Below are positions 14,167 through 22,063 of a DNA stretch of 48,961 bases, piece after piece; the stretch's first letter is position 1, and every line of letters starts with the position of its first letter. Both the position numbers and the translations under genes were made by a program. The stretch covers positions 1 to 48,961 of the forward strand of contig CADCTC010000159.1 of the NCBI GenBank assembly GCA_902805635.1. Reading direction: 5' to 3'. Under the pieces are notes generated by a model that worked only from the letters and a program-made list of their open reading frames with translations, ran no database searches and was not told the DNA's origin. Source of the DNA: an uncultured Chloroflexota bacterium. GTDB taxonomy: Bacteria; Chloroflexota; UBA11872; UBA12225.

Positions 14167-16917
14167 TCAGCCAGCCAGGTGCGGTGACGGGTCGCCCTGG
14201 TACAGCACCTGAAGCTCGTGCATGGCGCGCGTCAGCGCAACGTAGAGCAGCCGCCCGTCGAACGCGCTGCGCGTGTACGTCTCCGCCCCGGCGTCCACCA
14301 CGATCACCGCATCGAACTCCAGTCCCTTCGCCAGGTGCACCGGCAGCACCACCACTCCGCCACCGTATTCCATGTCGTGTGTCGCGATGAGCTGTGTGTC
14401 CGCCTGCTCAAGGACCAGCGCCTCGTACAGCACCCGAGCTCTATCGACTGACCGCGTTATCACCGCCACGCTTAGCTGCCCGCGCGTCAGCGCCGCCTGC
14501 ACGCGTTTCTGAACCGCCGCGATCAGGGCCGCCTCGCCTTCGATCTGCACCAGGTCCGGCACGTGTCCGTGCCGTTCGAACGCGACAGCCTGGCGTGCCG
14601 CCGGCGTGGCCGGGGCCGCGGGCGCTCCCGATCTCGCCGTCACAGCGGGCGACGCGGCGTGGGCCGCCGAAGTGGTGAGAGCCTCGCTGCCCAAGGATCG
14701 CAGCACGCGGTTTGCCACCGCCGTGATCTCCGCCGTGGTCCGGTAGCTCACGGCGCACTCCTCGTAGCTCACCGGCCTGTCGCCGAACGCTGCCGCCACG
14801 GGTTCCCACGACGTCAGGCCGCGGTGCGCGTAGACACTCTGCGCCACATCGCCAAGCAGCGTGAACGACTGCTTGCGCTCCAGCGCGCGCAGGCACAGCA
14901 GGTCGACTTCCGAGAGGTCCTGCGCTTCGTCTACCACCACGAAGTCGTGGTTTACCGCGCCCATGTCGTCGGGTTCCTGCGACAGCACGAACAGATAGTG
15001 CAGCCCCGGCAGGTCGGAGGCATCGACGGCGCCAGGCGCTCGCTTGCCGCTGCCGGCGATCAGTGCCAGATCGTCGTCCGAGAACACCCCATCTGCGAGT
15101 TGTTGAAGTAGCGGCGAGTCGGCCAGCAGCGCGTAGTAGTCGCGCACGGGCTCTACCGGCACCCAATGGATGTCCACCAGCCGCCGCACCTCGGCGCGCG
15201 CGCGCTTCAACGCCTCCTCCCGCACCTCCGGCGCCAGGGTTGCCGTCGTCGCCGCGTCTGCCTCGGCGATCAGCGCGTCTCCTTCCTGCTGGCGCCGCTC
15301 GGCCGCCAGCTCCAACTGCCGGATGGTTTGGCGGAGCAGCGCCGGATCGCGCGGTACTGCACCTGATCCGTCGCGTCTGCTAGCTCCGGAGCCTCCGGGT
15401 TGTAGCGTGCCGGCGGTGAAGCTCCGGCCCTCAAGAGAGGGGCCGGCCGGCCGCGGTCCACCCGACGACGGCGAGGACGGTAAGCTGAAGCCAGGGCTAA
15501 GCAGCGACTCGTTGAGAGGTCTGCCGGCGCCTCCCGATGAAGCACCGCGACTCGAGGCACCCAAGGCCGGGGCGCCGCTTGGTCGGGGAGCCGCCGCTGC
15601 GCCATCCAGTTGCGCCCGCAGGCGGCGTATCTCAGCGTGGTGTTCCTCCGCTTGCTGCAGCCGCTTGCGTCCAAGCTGGCGCTTCATCTCTATCTCTGCC
15701 GGCGGCGAGGCCGGCGCCAGGCTCGCCGTCACCAGGGCCAGCACTTCCTCCATGAACAGCGCGCGGTGGATGGCCAGCGGCCGGACGGCGTGCTTCGCGT
15801 GCGCCGCTCGCAGCTCCGCCGGCTCCAGCCGGCGTCGCAGCCGCTGCTGTTCCAGTGATCCTGAGAAGCGCGGCACCGTTACCTCAAATAGCCACCCGCC
15901 GTCCGGGATCGCCACCTGTCCGCGCCTCCACTCGACGTAGCGCTCCAGCAGGGTGCCCATGAGCCGCGAGGTCTTCAGCCGGCTGGTCTGCTCGCGCCGG
16001 TCCTTCTCTTCGGCAGGCGCGCGCTGGGACAGCAGCGCCTCAAAGGTGGTGTCGGTCAGGCGCGCCTTCTCCAGCCCCAGCCGCGCCATCGCCCACTCGG
16101 CCACCGTCGTCTGCACCACGTGCTGCAGGCCCAGCTTGGGCAGCACCGCCGAGACGTACTTCAGGAACAGCCGGTTCGGTCCGAAGACGATACAGCGCGG
16201 GGGCAACGTGCCGGCAACCAGCTTCGGGTACACCAGGTAGGACAGCCGGTGCAGCGCGATGGAAGTCTTGCCGCTACCGGCGGCGCCCTGTACCAGCAGC
16301 ACCTGGTCGCCCGGCGCAGTGATCAGCGCGTACTGGTCGGGCTGGATCGTCACCACGATGTCGCGCAGCCACGGCGACGCGTGGTCAGACAACACCGCCC
16401 GGAGCACATCGTCCCGGCTCGGCGCGCCACCCGTCGCGCGCGGCGCTCCGCCAGCACTTAGCGGTCGCTCGTCCAGGTCGTCGGCGACGTGGCGCAGCTC
16501 GCCATGGTCGATGACGAGGCGCCGCTTGAGAGAGAGTGCCCCCGCGATCTCCCCCTGCGGTGCGACGTACGACGCGCGCGAGTCCGTCGCGCGGTAGAAC
16601 AGCGCCGCCACCGGCGCCTGCCAGCCCGTGACGTCCACCCCCTCACCGCCGAAGTACGTCTTGCCGACGTAGTACGTCTCCGGCTTGGTACGGTCGTCGG
16701 GCGTGAACTCCAGCCGCGCGAAGTACGGCGCCTCGACCGCCTCGCGCAGCTGCATGCGTCGCCACGCGCGGTAGCTCTCCATGTAGAGCGTTGCTGCAAA
16801 GTCCCCCATCGCCACCTTGAGTGGCGCCTCCACCTCCTTGGCGATTGCCTCGCGCGTCGCGGCCAGGTGCAGCTGCTCCCCACCAAACTCCGGATGCACT
16901 GCCTCGCTCTGGGTCAT
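14167..16917 (-). CDS. HelD-like RNA polymerase recycling ATPase (UvrD-family helicase fold)
   Basis: A 916-residue superfamily 1 ATPase of the HelD/HelR type, which pulls RNA polymerase off DNA after termination or drug stalling. The N-terminal 200 residues have the HelD-type beta insertion (YYVGKTYFGGEG, then PVAALFYRA). Walker A is GAAGSGKT at 211-218, Walker B is FVVVDEAQDLSE near residue 655, and motif VI lies near the C-terminus (LLYVALTRAMHELQVL). Between about 395 and 555 a coiled-coil pair is interrupted by a roughly 85-residue Ser/Gly/Pro-rich loop (about 437-522). In actinobacterial HelD a loop of this kind enters the polymerase primary channel. Related genes confer rifamycin tolerance elsewhere. 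Confidence 0.85.
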   Translation of the reverse strand: MTQSEAVHPEFGGEQLHLAATREAIAKEVEAPLKVAMGDFAATLYMESYRAWRRMQLREAVEAPYFARLEFTPDDRTKPETYYVGKTYFGGEGVDVTGWQAPVAALFYRATDSRASYVAPQGEIAGALSLKRRLVIDHGELRHVADDLDERPLSAGGAPRATGGAPSRDDVLRAVLSDHASPWLRDIVVTIQPDQYALITAPGDQVLLVQGAAGSGKTSIALHRLSYLVYPKLVAGTLPPRCIVFGPNRLFLKYVSAVLPKLGLQHVVQTTVAEWAMARLGLEKARLTDTTFEALLSQRAPAEEKDRREQTSRLKTSRLMGTLLERYVEWRRGQVAIPDGGWLFEVTVPRFSGSLEQQRLRRRLEPAELRAAHAKHAVRPLAIHRALFMEEVLALVTASLAPASPPAEIEMKRQLGRKRLQQAEEHHAEIRRLRAQLDGAAAAPRPSGAPALGASSRGASSGGAGRPLNESLLSPGFSLPSSPSSGGPRPAGPSLEGRSFTAGTLQPGGSGASRRDGSGAVPRDPALLRQTIRQLELAAERRQQEGDALIAEADAATTATLAPEVREEALKRARAEVRRLVDIHWVPVEPVRDYYALLADSPLLQQLADGVFSDDDLALIAGSGKRAPGAVDASDLPGLHYLFVLSQEPDDMGAVNHDFVVVDEAQDLSEVDLLCLRALERKQSFTLLGDVAQSVYAHRGLTSWEPVAAAFGDRPVSYEECAVSYRTTAEITAVANRVLRSLGSEALTTSAAHAASPAVTARSGAPAAPATPAARQAVAFERHGHVPDLVQIEGEAALIAAVQKRVQAALTRGQLSVAVITRSVDRARVLYEALVLEQADTQLIATHDMEYGGGVVVLPVHLAKGLEFDAVIVVDAGAETYTRSAFDGRLLYVALTRAMHELQVLYQGDPSPHLAG

Positions 16918-16981
16918 CGCCCCGAATGATAGGCGAATTCCCGGAACTCGGATCCCGGATCGGCGTAACGGCCTGGATCCG

Positions 16982-18019
16982 TCAGCCTCCGAACGCCATG
17001 GGCATGACTTCTTGGTGGAGGCGGCGGATGCTGGCCTTCACGTGTTCGGGAGCCAGGCCAGTCCAGCGGGGCTGGATGTGCAGCGCGGTGAACGGCACTT
17101 GGTCGTACAGCTCGCGCACCACGGCGGCGACGCGTTCCGGCCCACCAGCCACGAACTGCACTCGCCGGCAGGCGTCCTCGAAGTCCGCGGGCGCCGGCAG
17201 GTCGGCGTACTGCGGGCGTTCGCGGCGCTGGCGCTCAACCATGATCGCCACGGCGCGCTCCGCGCCGCGGAACGCCTCTTCGTCGGTGGCGCCGATAAAC
17301 ACCGGGCGGCTGGCCGCCACCCGTCCGCCGGGCGGCAGGCGCGCCTCGGCGCGGCCGGAGTGGTAGCTCTCGACGATCTGGTCCATCTCGCCCGGCCCGC
17401 GCTCGCGTGATAGCATGATCCCGTAGCCCCGGCGGCCGGCTACGCGTGCCTGCGACGCGCTGTTGGCTGCGATCCACAGCACCTCCGAGAGCGGCCGCAC
17501 CGCGCGCGGCAGCACCGGTGGCGCCTCCACGCGCACGTACTCGCCCTGCATCGAGATTGGGCCGCCTGCCCAGGCCTGCTCCATCACCTCCAGTCCCTCG
17601 GCAAAGCGCACGTGGCGTGCTTCGGCTTCGCGGCTAGCTTCGTCGATGCCGTATGCTGCGAACTCGGTCGCCGTGCTTCCGCTGCCCAATCCGACCGACA
17701 GCCGGCCGCCGGTCAGCACGTCGGCAGTGAGAAGGTCTTCGGCCAGCCGCAGCGGGTGGTGCAGCGCAGTCGTGATCACGGCGCTGCCTAGGTGGATGCG
17801 CTCGGTGCGCCCGGCGAGGTGCAGCGCGAAGAGCAGCGGGTTGGGCAAGTGTCCGCGGTGCACGTGGAAGTGGTGCTCGGCGAACCAGGCGGCGTGGTAG
17901 CCGACCTCGTCCGCCACGCGCACTTGCGCGGCTACCTCCTCGTACACCTCCCGGCTGGGCGCCGCGAGGTCCCCCTCCACGTGATAGGTGAGAACGGTCT
18001 GGATGGGGCTGATTGGCAC
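16982..18019 (-). CDS. LLM-class (luciferase-like) flavin-dependent oxidoreductase
   Basis: A 345-residue TIM-barrel flavoprotein of the bacterial luciferase superfamily, which uses FMN or F420. The N-terminal region AAWFAEHHFHVHRG and the block IHLGSAVITTALHHPLRLAEDLLTADVLTGGRLSVGLGSGST are family hallmarks for the flavin phosphate and the barrel. The substrate may be an alkane sulfonate, aldehyde or a secondary metabolite; the sequence does not tell. It lies 64 bp downstream of the HelD start on the same strand and is 75 bp away from the next gene. It is a typical accessory enzyme of soil and marine heterotrophs. Confidence 0.9.
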   Translation of the reverse strand: MPISPIQTVLTYHVEGDLAAPSREVYEEVAAQVRVADEVGYHAAWFAEHHFHVHRGHLPNPLLFALHLAGRTERIHLGSAVITTALHHPLRLAEDLLTADVLTGGRLSVGLGSGSTATEFAAYGIDEASREAEARHVRFAEGLEVMEQAWAGGPISMQGEYVRVEAPPVLPRAVRPLSEVLWIAANSASQARVAGRRGYGIMLSRERGPGEMDQIVESYHSGRAEARLPPGGRVAASRPVFIGATDEEAFRGAERAVAIMVERQRRERPQYADLPAPADFEDACRRVQFVAGGPERVAAVVRELYDQVPFTALHIQPRWTGLAPEHVKASIRRLHQEVMPMAFGG

Positions 18020-18094
18020 GCGCGAATCTTACGTGGCCCCATTGTCCGCCCCGCGCGGAATCGCGCCGCGCGTGTTCGGCACCGCCGGGTCGCG

Positions 18095-19765
18095 CTACTT
18101 CACCAGCCGCATGGTATCGAGCGTTGGCTGGAAGTTGGCGCGCTGCTTGAGGCCACTCAGCGTGTCCCGGAAGGCGTACGGCGCCAGCTCGTGATAGAGC
18201 ACCGTCACCGGTACTTCTTGCAGCGAAAGCTCCTGGAGCTGCTCGTAGATAGTGAAGCGCTTCTTCTCGTCGCGCTCCGCCTTTCCTGCGTTCACCAGCT
18301 GGTCTGCTTGGGGATTGGCGTAGCCCGCCTGCGCCGTCCCAGTCAGGATGGCGCCGCTCTTCATGAAGCGGCTAAATATGAAGTCCGGATCGCCGTTGGC
18401 CCAGCCGAGCTGATAGAAGTACATGCCCCACTCGCCACGGTTGACGGTGTCGGTCAGCGCCGCGTTCTCCAGCCCGGTCAGCTTCAGGTCGATCCCCAGC
18501 GGTCGCAGCACCTGCTGGAGCAGCTCGCCGATCTGCTTGTACGGCCGCGCCTGGCCCGCGCTGGTGGAGAAGGGGAACGCGACCTCCACCCGCTTGTCGC
18601 CGAGCGCCTCCTTCGCCAGTCGCTGCGCCGCCGCCATCTCATACTTCGGCGTCCCCTTGGCGGAGAACCACTGGGTAGAGATGGGTGACAGGAGCGACTT
18701 GCCCGGCGTGGCGTAGCCCATCACCAGGTCCTCTACGATGCTGTCGCGGTCGATCGCCGCGGCCACGGCCCGGCGCAGCCGCACGTCGTCGAACGGTGGC
18801 TTGGCGCAGTTGAACGCGATGTACTGCGTGATGCTGATGGGGTCCGCGGCGACTGTGATGCCTGGCTGGCCCTTGAGCTGCTGCGCCTGCGCCGGCAGTA
18901 GCGCTCCCAGTTCGGCAATGCTATCGAGTTCCTTGGCGATCAGCGACGACACGCGTGCATTCGCGTCCAGGATGACCCGCAGCCGCACCTGGCGCACCGG
19001 TGGCTTGGGCCCCCAGTACTGCTCGTTGCGCTCCAACAGCAGGTATTCGCCTCGCTTCCACTCTTTGATCGTGTACGGCGCGGTGGATACCGGGTTGCCG
19101 GTGAAGTCGCCGTTCTCCGCGAACCCCGCCGGCTGAAACATCGCGGAGAAGAAGTTGCTCATGGTGTTCACCATGGATGGGTTCGCATCGTCCAAGACGA
19201 ACTGCACCGTGGCGGCATCCACCTTGCGCACGTCGGCCACGCGGCCGTAGCCCACGCGCAGGTCCAGCGCCGTATACGGCGACGGCCGCGGGCTGATCTT
19301 GATGTAGCGCTGCATGTTCTTCACGACCGCGTCCGCATCGAACGGCGTGCCGTCGCTGAACTTCACGTTGGGCCGCAGCTTGAAGGTCCACGTCTTGGCA
19401 TCATCTGACAGCGACCAGCTCTCCGCCAGCACCGGCTTTGGCTTGAGCGCGTCGTCCAACCCGATGAGTGGCTCCCACACCATGGGGCTGGAGTGCGCGA
19501 AGAACGGGTCCTGCGGTCCATTCGCCAGATCACGCGACACCGCGATGACGACTTCCCGATCCGGCACCGCCGCCGGGGCACTCGCGCCGCCACCCGCCGC
19601 GCCGGCCGCGCCGCTGGTCGATCCGGCCGCGGCGGGCTGCTTGCTCTGCTCCGTGGCTTCCTGTCCACACGCGGCCACCAGCGCCGCAAGTGTTGCGCTG
19701 CCAACTCCCGCCAGCCACTGCCGCCGGCTCGCCAGTCGCTGCCTGCCGGATGCCCTACCGTTCAT
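18095..19765 (-). CDS. ABC transporter substrate-binding lipoprotein, peptide/nickel type (SBP family 5)
   Basis: A 556-residue extracytoplasmic binding protein. The N-terminus has a twin-arginine-like SRRQWL (residues 13-18), a hydrophobic stretch, and a lipobox ending at C33 (LVAACG), so it is a membrane-anchored lipoprotein. The family blocks PMVWEPLIGLDD, SLSDDAKTWTFKLRPNVKFSDGTPF and the later DRDSIVEDLVMGYATPG are typical of DppA/OppA/NikA-like proteins. No permease or ATPase gene is next to it, so it is an orphan or it serves a transporter elsewhere. It is divergent from the cupredoxin gene; the 67-bp gap contains an ACTATAC segment that could serve as -10 box in either direction. Confidence 0.9.
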   Translation of the reverse strand: MNGRASGRQRLASRRQWLAGVGSATLAALVAACGQEATEQSKQPAAAGSTSGAAGAAGGGASAPAAVPDREVVIAVSRDLANGPQDPFFAHSSPMVWEPLIGLDDALKPKPVLAESWSLSDDAKTWTFKLRPNVKFSDGTPFDADAVVKNMQRYIKISPRPSPYTALDLRVGYGRVADVRKVDAATVQFVLDDANPSMVNTMSNFFSAMFQPAGFAENGDFTGNPVSTAPYTIKEWKRGEYLLLERNEQYWGPKPPVRQVRLRVILDANARVSSLIAKELDSIAELGALLPAQAQQLKGQPGITVAADPISITQYIAFNCAKPPFDDVRLRRAVAAAIDRDSIVEDLVMGYATPGKSLLSPISTQWFSAKGTPKYEMAAAQRLAKEALGDKRVEVAFPFSTSAGQARPYKQIGELLQQVLRPLGIDLKLTGLENAALTDTVNRGEWGMYFYQLGWANGDPDFIFSRFMKSGAILTGTAQAGYANPQADQLVNAGKAERDEKKRFTIYEQLQELSLQEVPVTVLYHELAPYAFRDTLSGLKQRANFQPTLDTMRLVK

Positions 19766-19832
19766 ACTATTCTCCGCCTCCCGCGTCGCCTCTCGGCGTC
19801 ACGGCAAAACTATACGCCGATCCAGCACTTAA

Positions 19833-20297
19833 ATGCCAGCAATTCGCAATAACGACATTCGATTCGCAGCAGGGCGCCGGTCGCGGTTGTGCGTGCTTTG
19901 CGCGCCGGGGGTATTGGCGGCTGCGCTCCTGGTTTCATGCGGTGCGGCCCAGCCGCGTGCCGTCACCGTCACCACCCAGGCCTTCCGTTTCCAACCGTCT
20001 GCCCTGGAGTGGCAGGCCGGTCAGACCATCCGCTTCACGCTCCGCAACCCCGACGGTGTGGAGCACGACTTCGTGGTCGATGCCCTGCGCGTCACCGCCG
20101 CCTCCGGCGATGGCCACGCGCAGCACGGTCCCGGCGCCGGGCCTGCGCCCTCTCCCGGTAGCCTGCACGTGCACGCCGCCGCGTTCAGCGAGGCCAGCGC
20201 GACGTTCACGCCGCAGTCAAAGGGGACCTATACCGTCTACTGCTCCATCCCTAGCCACAAGGAGCTGGGCATGGTGGCCAGCCTGGTGGTGAAGTAG
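19833..20297 (+). CDS. Cupredoxin lipoprotein (type I copper)
   Basis: A 154-residue secreted blue-copper-like protein. After a basic lead and a hydrophobic segment comes a lipobox ending at C36 (LLVSCG). The copper ligands of a type I site are visible: H78 (VEHDF) and C137, H142 and M147 (YCSIPSHKELGM). Between them a His-rich loop (GDGHAQHGPG, residues 92-101) is inserted and could bind additional metal. It probably moves electrons outside the membrane or stores copper. It ends 7 bp from the convergent end of the flagellin-protease gene. No oxidase partner lies in the window. Confidence 0.88.
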   Translation: MPAIRNNDIRFAAGRRSRLCVLCAPGVLAAALLVSCGAAQPRAVTVTTQAFRFQPSALEWQAGQTIRFTLRNPDGVEHDFVVDALRVTAASGDGHAQHGPGAGPAPSPGSLHVHAAAFSEASATFTPQSKGTYTVYCSIPSHKELGMVASLVVK

Positions 20298-20303
20298 GCA
20301 GCG

Positions 20304-21950
20304 CTACGCGAACTGGAGCAGCGACAGCACCGACGAGCGCTGGGTCTGGGTGCTTGAGAGCGCATTCATGGCGCTCTGCGTGCGCATCTGCGACCGCAGC
20401 AGCTCGGTCATTTCGGCGGCGGTGTCGGCGTCGCGGATGCGGCTGTCGGCAGCCTTGGAGTTCTCCGCGCTGACGCTGAGCGAGCGCGTCGCGAACTCCA
20501 GCCGGTTCATGATCGCGCCGATATACGCGCGAGCCGAGAGCACGCTCTTGAGCGAGCGGTCGATGCGGTCGATGGCGCCGCCCGCGTCTTCGACCAGGTC
20601 CAGCTCGGTGGCGCCGATGGTCGCGGCGTCCATCTTGAGCCCGGCGAAGTCCACCCTGTCGAACGACGAGTTGTTGGCCCCTGCTTGCAGCGCCACCGCG
20701 GTGGCCGGGGTCCCGCTCGGCCAAATCTCGGTGAAGCCGCGCAGCGGGTCGAGTGTGACCACGTCCTGGTCCTGCACCACGGTTCGGGCGTTGCCGCCTG
20801 CGATGGACCCAACATCCGCGTCGGCCAGGTTCATCCCCTGGATGAAGGCGGTGCCGTTGGCCTTGAAGTCCGCCACGAATGCCGCTTCGGTCATGCCGAT
20901 GGTGGCGGTGAGCGCGGCGTCCAGGGTGGCGCCGCCCTCCAGCTGGTCCATCAGGTCGATCATGGTCTTCTCGGCGACTTCCAGCTTACCGTGGAGGTAC
21001 TTGGTCGCCGCGTAGCCCATGGAGTAGTCTGGGCTCGTCCCGCCCCAGGCGCTGTCCCACGGCCCCGCCACCAGTCCCGCCGTCGCCGCGGCGTTCTGCC
21101 CGAGCGTGTCGGCCAGGACCCGCTCGTCGGCGCCCCGGATCAGTTCCGCCGTGCCCTCCACGAACCACTGAGGCAGCGCGGCCATGTTCATGGTGCGGCC
21201 CATGACGGCGTGTGTCATCTCGTGCGCGATGACGCGGTCCAGATGGAAAGGCGCGGCGCTGGCGTTGGGCATGCTGAAGTTCGTGAACGCGCTCATATTC
21301 ACGTGCAGCTCTTGGTTGTAGGAGCGGCCATCGGCCCCCGCCGCGCCCTGTACATATGCCGCTACCCCTACCGGGCCAGGGGCGTCCAAGATGATGGTCA
21401 GCGGCGCGCCGTCAGCGGTCAGGCCGAAGTGCTTCTCGATCATCTCTTCGGAGGACTCCAGCCACGAGCGGCGCAGCCCTTCCACCACCAGCTGCTCGTT
21501 TGTGAGCGTCCCCAGGTCTTGCAGCACCTGGCGGCCGTTGAACTTGGTCGAGAGGGCGACGCTGTCGATCTCTTCGACCAGCTTGTCCAGTTCGCCCTGC
21601 ATGGCCTGGCGCTCGGTGGCGGAGTAGATGCCGTTGGCGGCCTGCACCGCCAGCTCACGCATGCGGCCCAGCATCTCGGCCTGCGTGGTCAGCCCGCCGT
21701 CGGCCACTTGCAAGTAGGAGATGCCGTCCTGCACGTTGCGCACCGCCTGCTGGGCGCCGCGCGTCTGCGCCTGCAGCCGCTGCGAAAGGAACAGGCCCGC
21801 GGCGTCGTCGCGCGCGCTGTTGATCCGCAGTCCGCTGGACAGCCGCTCCACCGAGCGCTGGAACGACGGACGCAGCTGCCCCAGGTGCCGCTGCGCGGTG
21901 GCAGCGGCGCCGTCGAACCGGAGACTCATCGGGCGAGGGGCGATCGACAT
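20304..21950 (-). CDS. Flagellinolysin-type flagellin with internal zinc metalloprotease
   Basis: A 548-residue flagellin in which the variable central region is a protease. Residues 30-145 are the conserved N-terminal D0/D1 helices (RSVERLSSGLRINSARDDAAGL, then DGISYLQVADGG and RMRELAVQAANG), and about 458-548 the C-terminal D1/D0 helices ending in LLQFA. Between them H243-E-M-T-H247 followed by E265 (WFVEGTAEL), at 17 residues, is a gluzincin zinc site. This matches flagellinolysins, which assemble into proteolytic filaments. The start ATG 21950 has AGGGGTGG 6 nt upstream. No other flagellar gene is in the window. That the organism builds a filament is inferred. Confidence 0.9.
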   Translation of the reverse strand: MSIAPRPMSLRFDGAAATAQRHLGQLRPSFQRSVERLSSGLRINSARDDAAGLFLSQRLQAQTRGAQQAVRNVQDGISYLQVADGGLTTQAEMLGRMRELAVQAANGIYSATERQAMQGELDKLVEEIDSVALSTKFNGRQVLQDLGTLTNEQLVVEGLRRSWLESSEEMIEKHFGLTADGAPLTIILDAPGPVGVAAYVQGAAGADGRSYNQELHVNMSAFTNFSMPNASAAPFHLDRVIAHEMTHAVMGRTMNMAALPQWFVEGTAELIRGADERVLADTLGQNAAATAGLVAGPWDSAWGGTSPDYSMGYAATKYLHGKLEVAEKTMIDLMDQLEGGATLDAALTATIGMTEAAFVADFKANGTAFIQGMNLADADVGSIAGGNARTVVQDQDVVTLDPLRGFTEIWPSGTPATAVALQAGANNSSFDRVDFAGLKMDAATIGATELDLVEDAGGAIDRIDRSLKSVLSARAYIGAIMNRLEFATRSLSVSAENSKAADSRIRDADTAAEMTELLRSQMRTQSAMNALSSTQTQRSSVLSLLQFA

Positions 21951-22063
21951 GCGGGTCCACCCCTACTATCGGAATGCAACTCGCCGTCTGAAGGGGCCGC
22001 GTGGACATCCGCCACATTAACCGGCGCGGCAACCAGATCTCAACCGCTTGTGTGGACGCTCCG

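Noticed and set aside
21966..21992. Possible FliA (sigma28) promoter upstream of the flagellin gene: TTCA, 15 bp, TCCGATAG on the minus strand.
   Set aside because: Only 2 of 4 positions of the -35 and 6 of 8 positions of the -10 match, and the start of transcription would fall inside the ribosome site.
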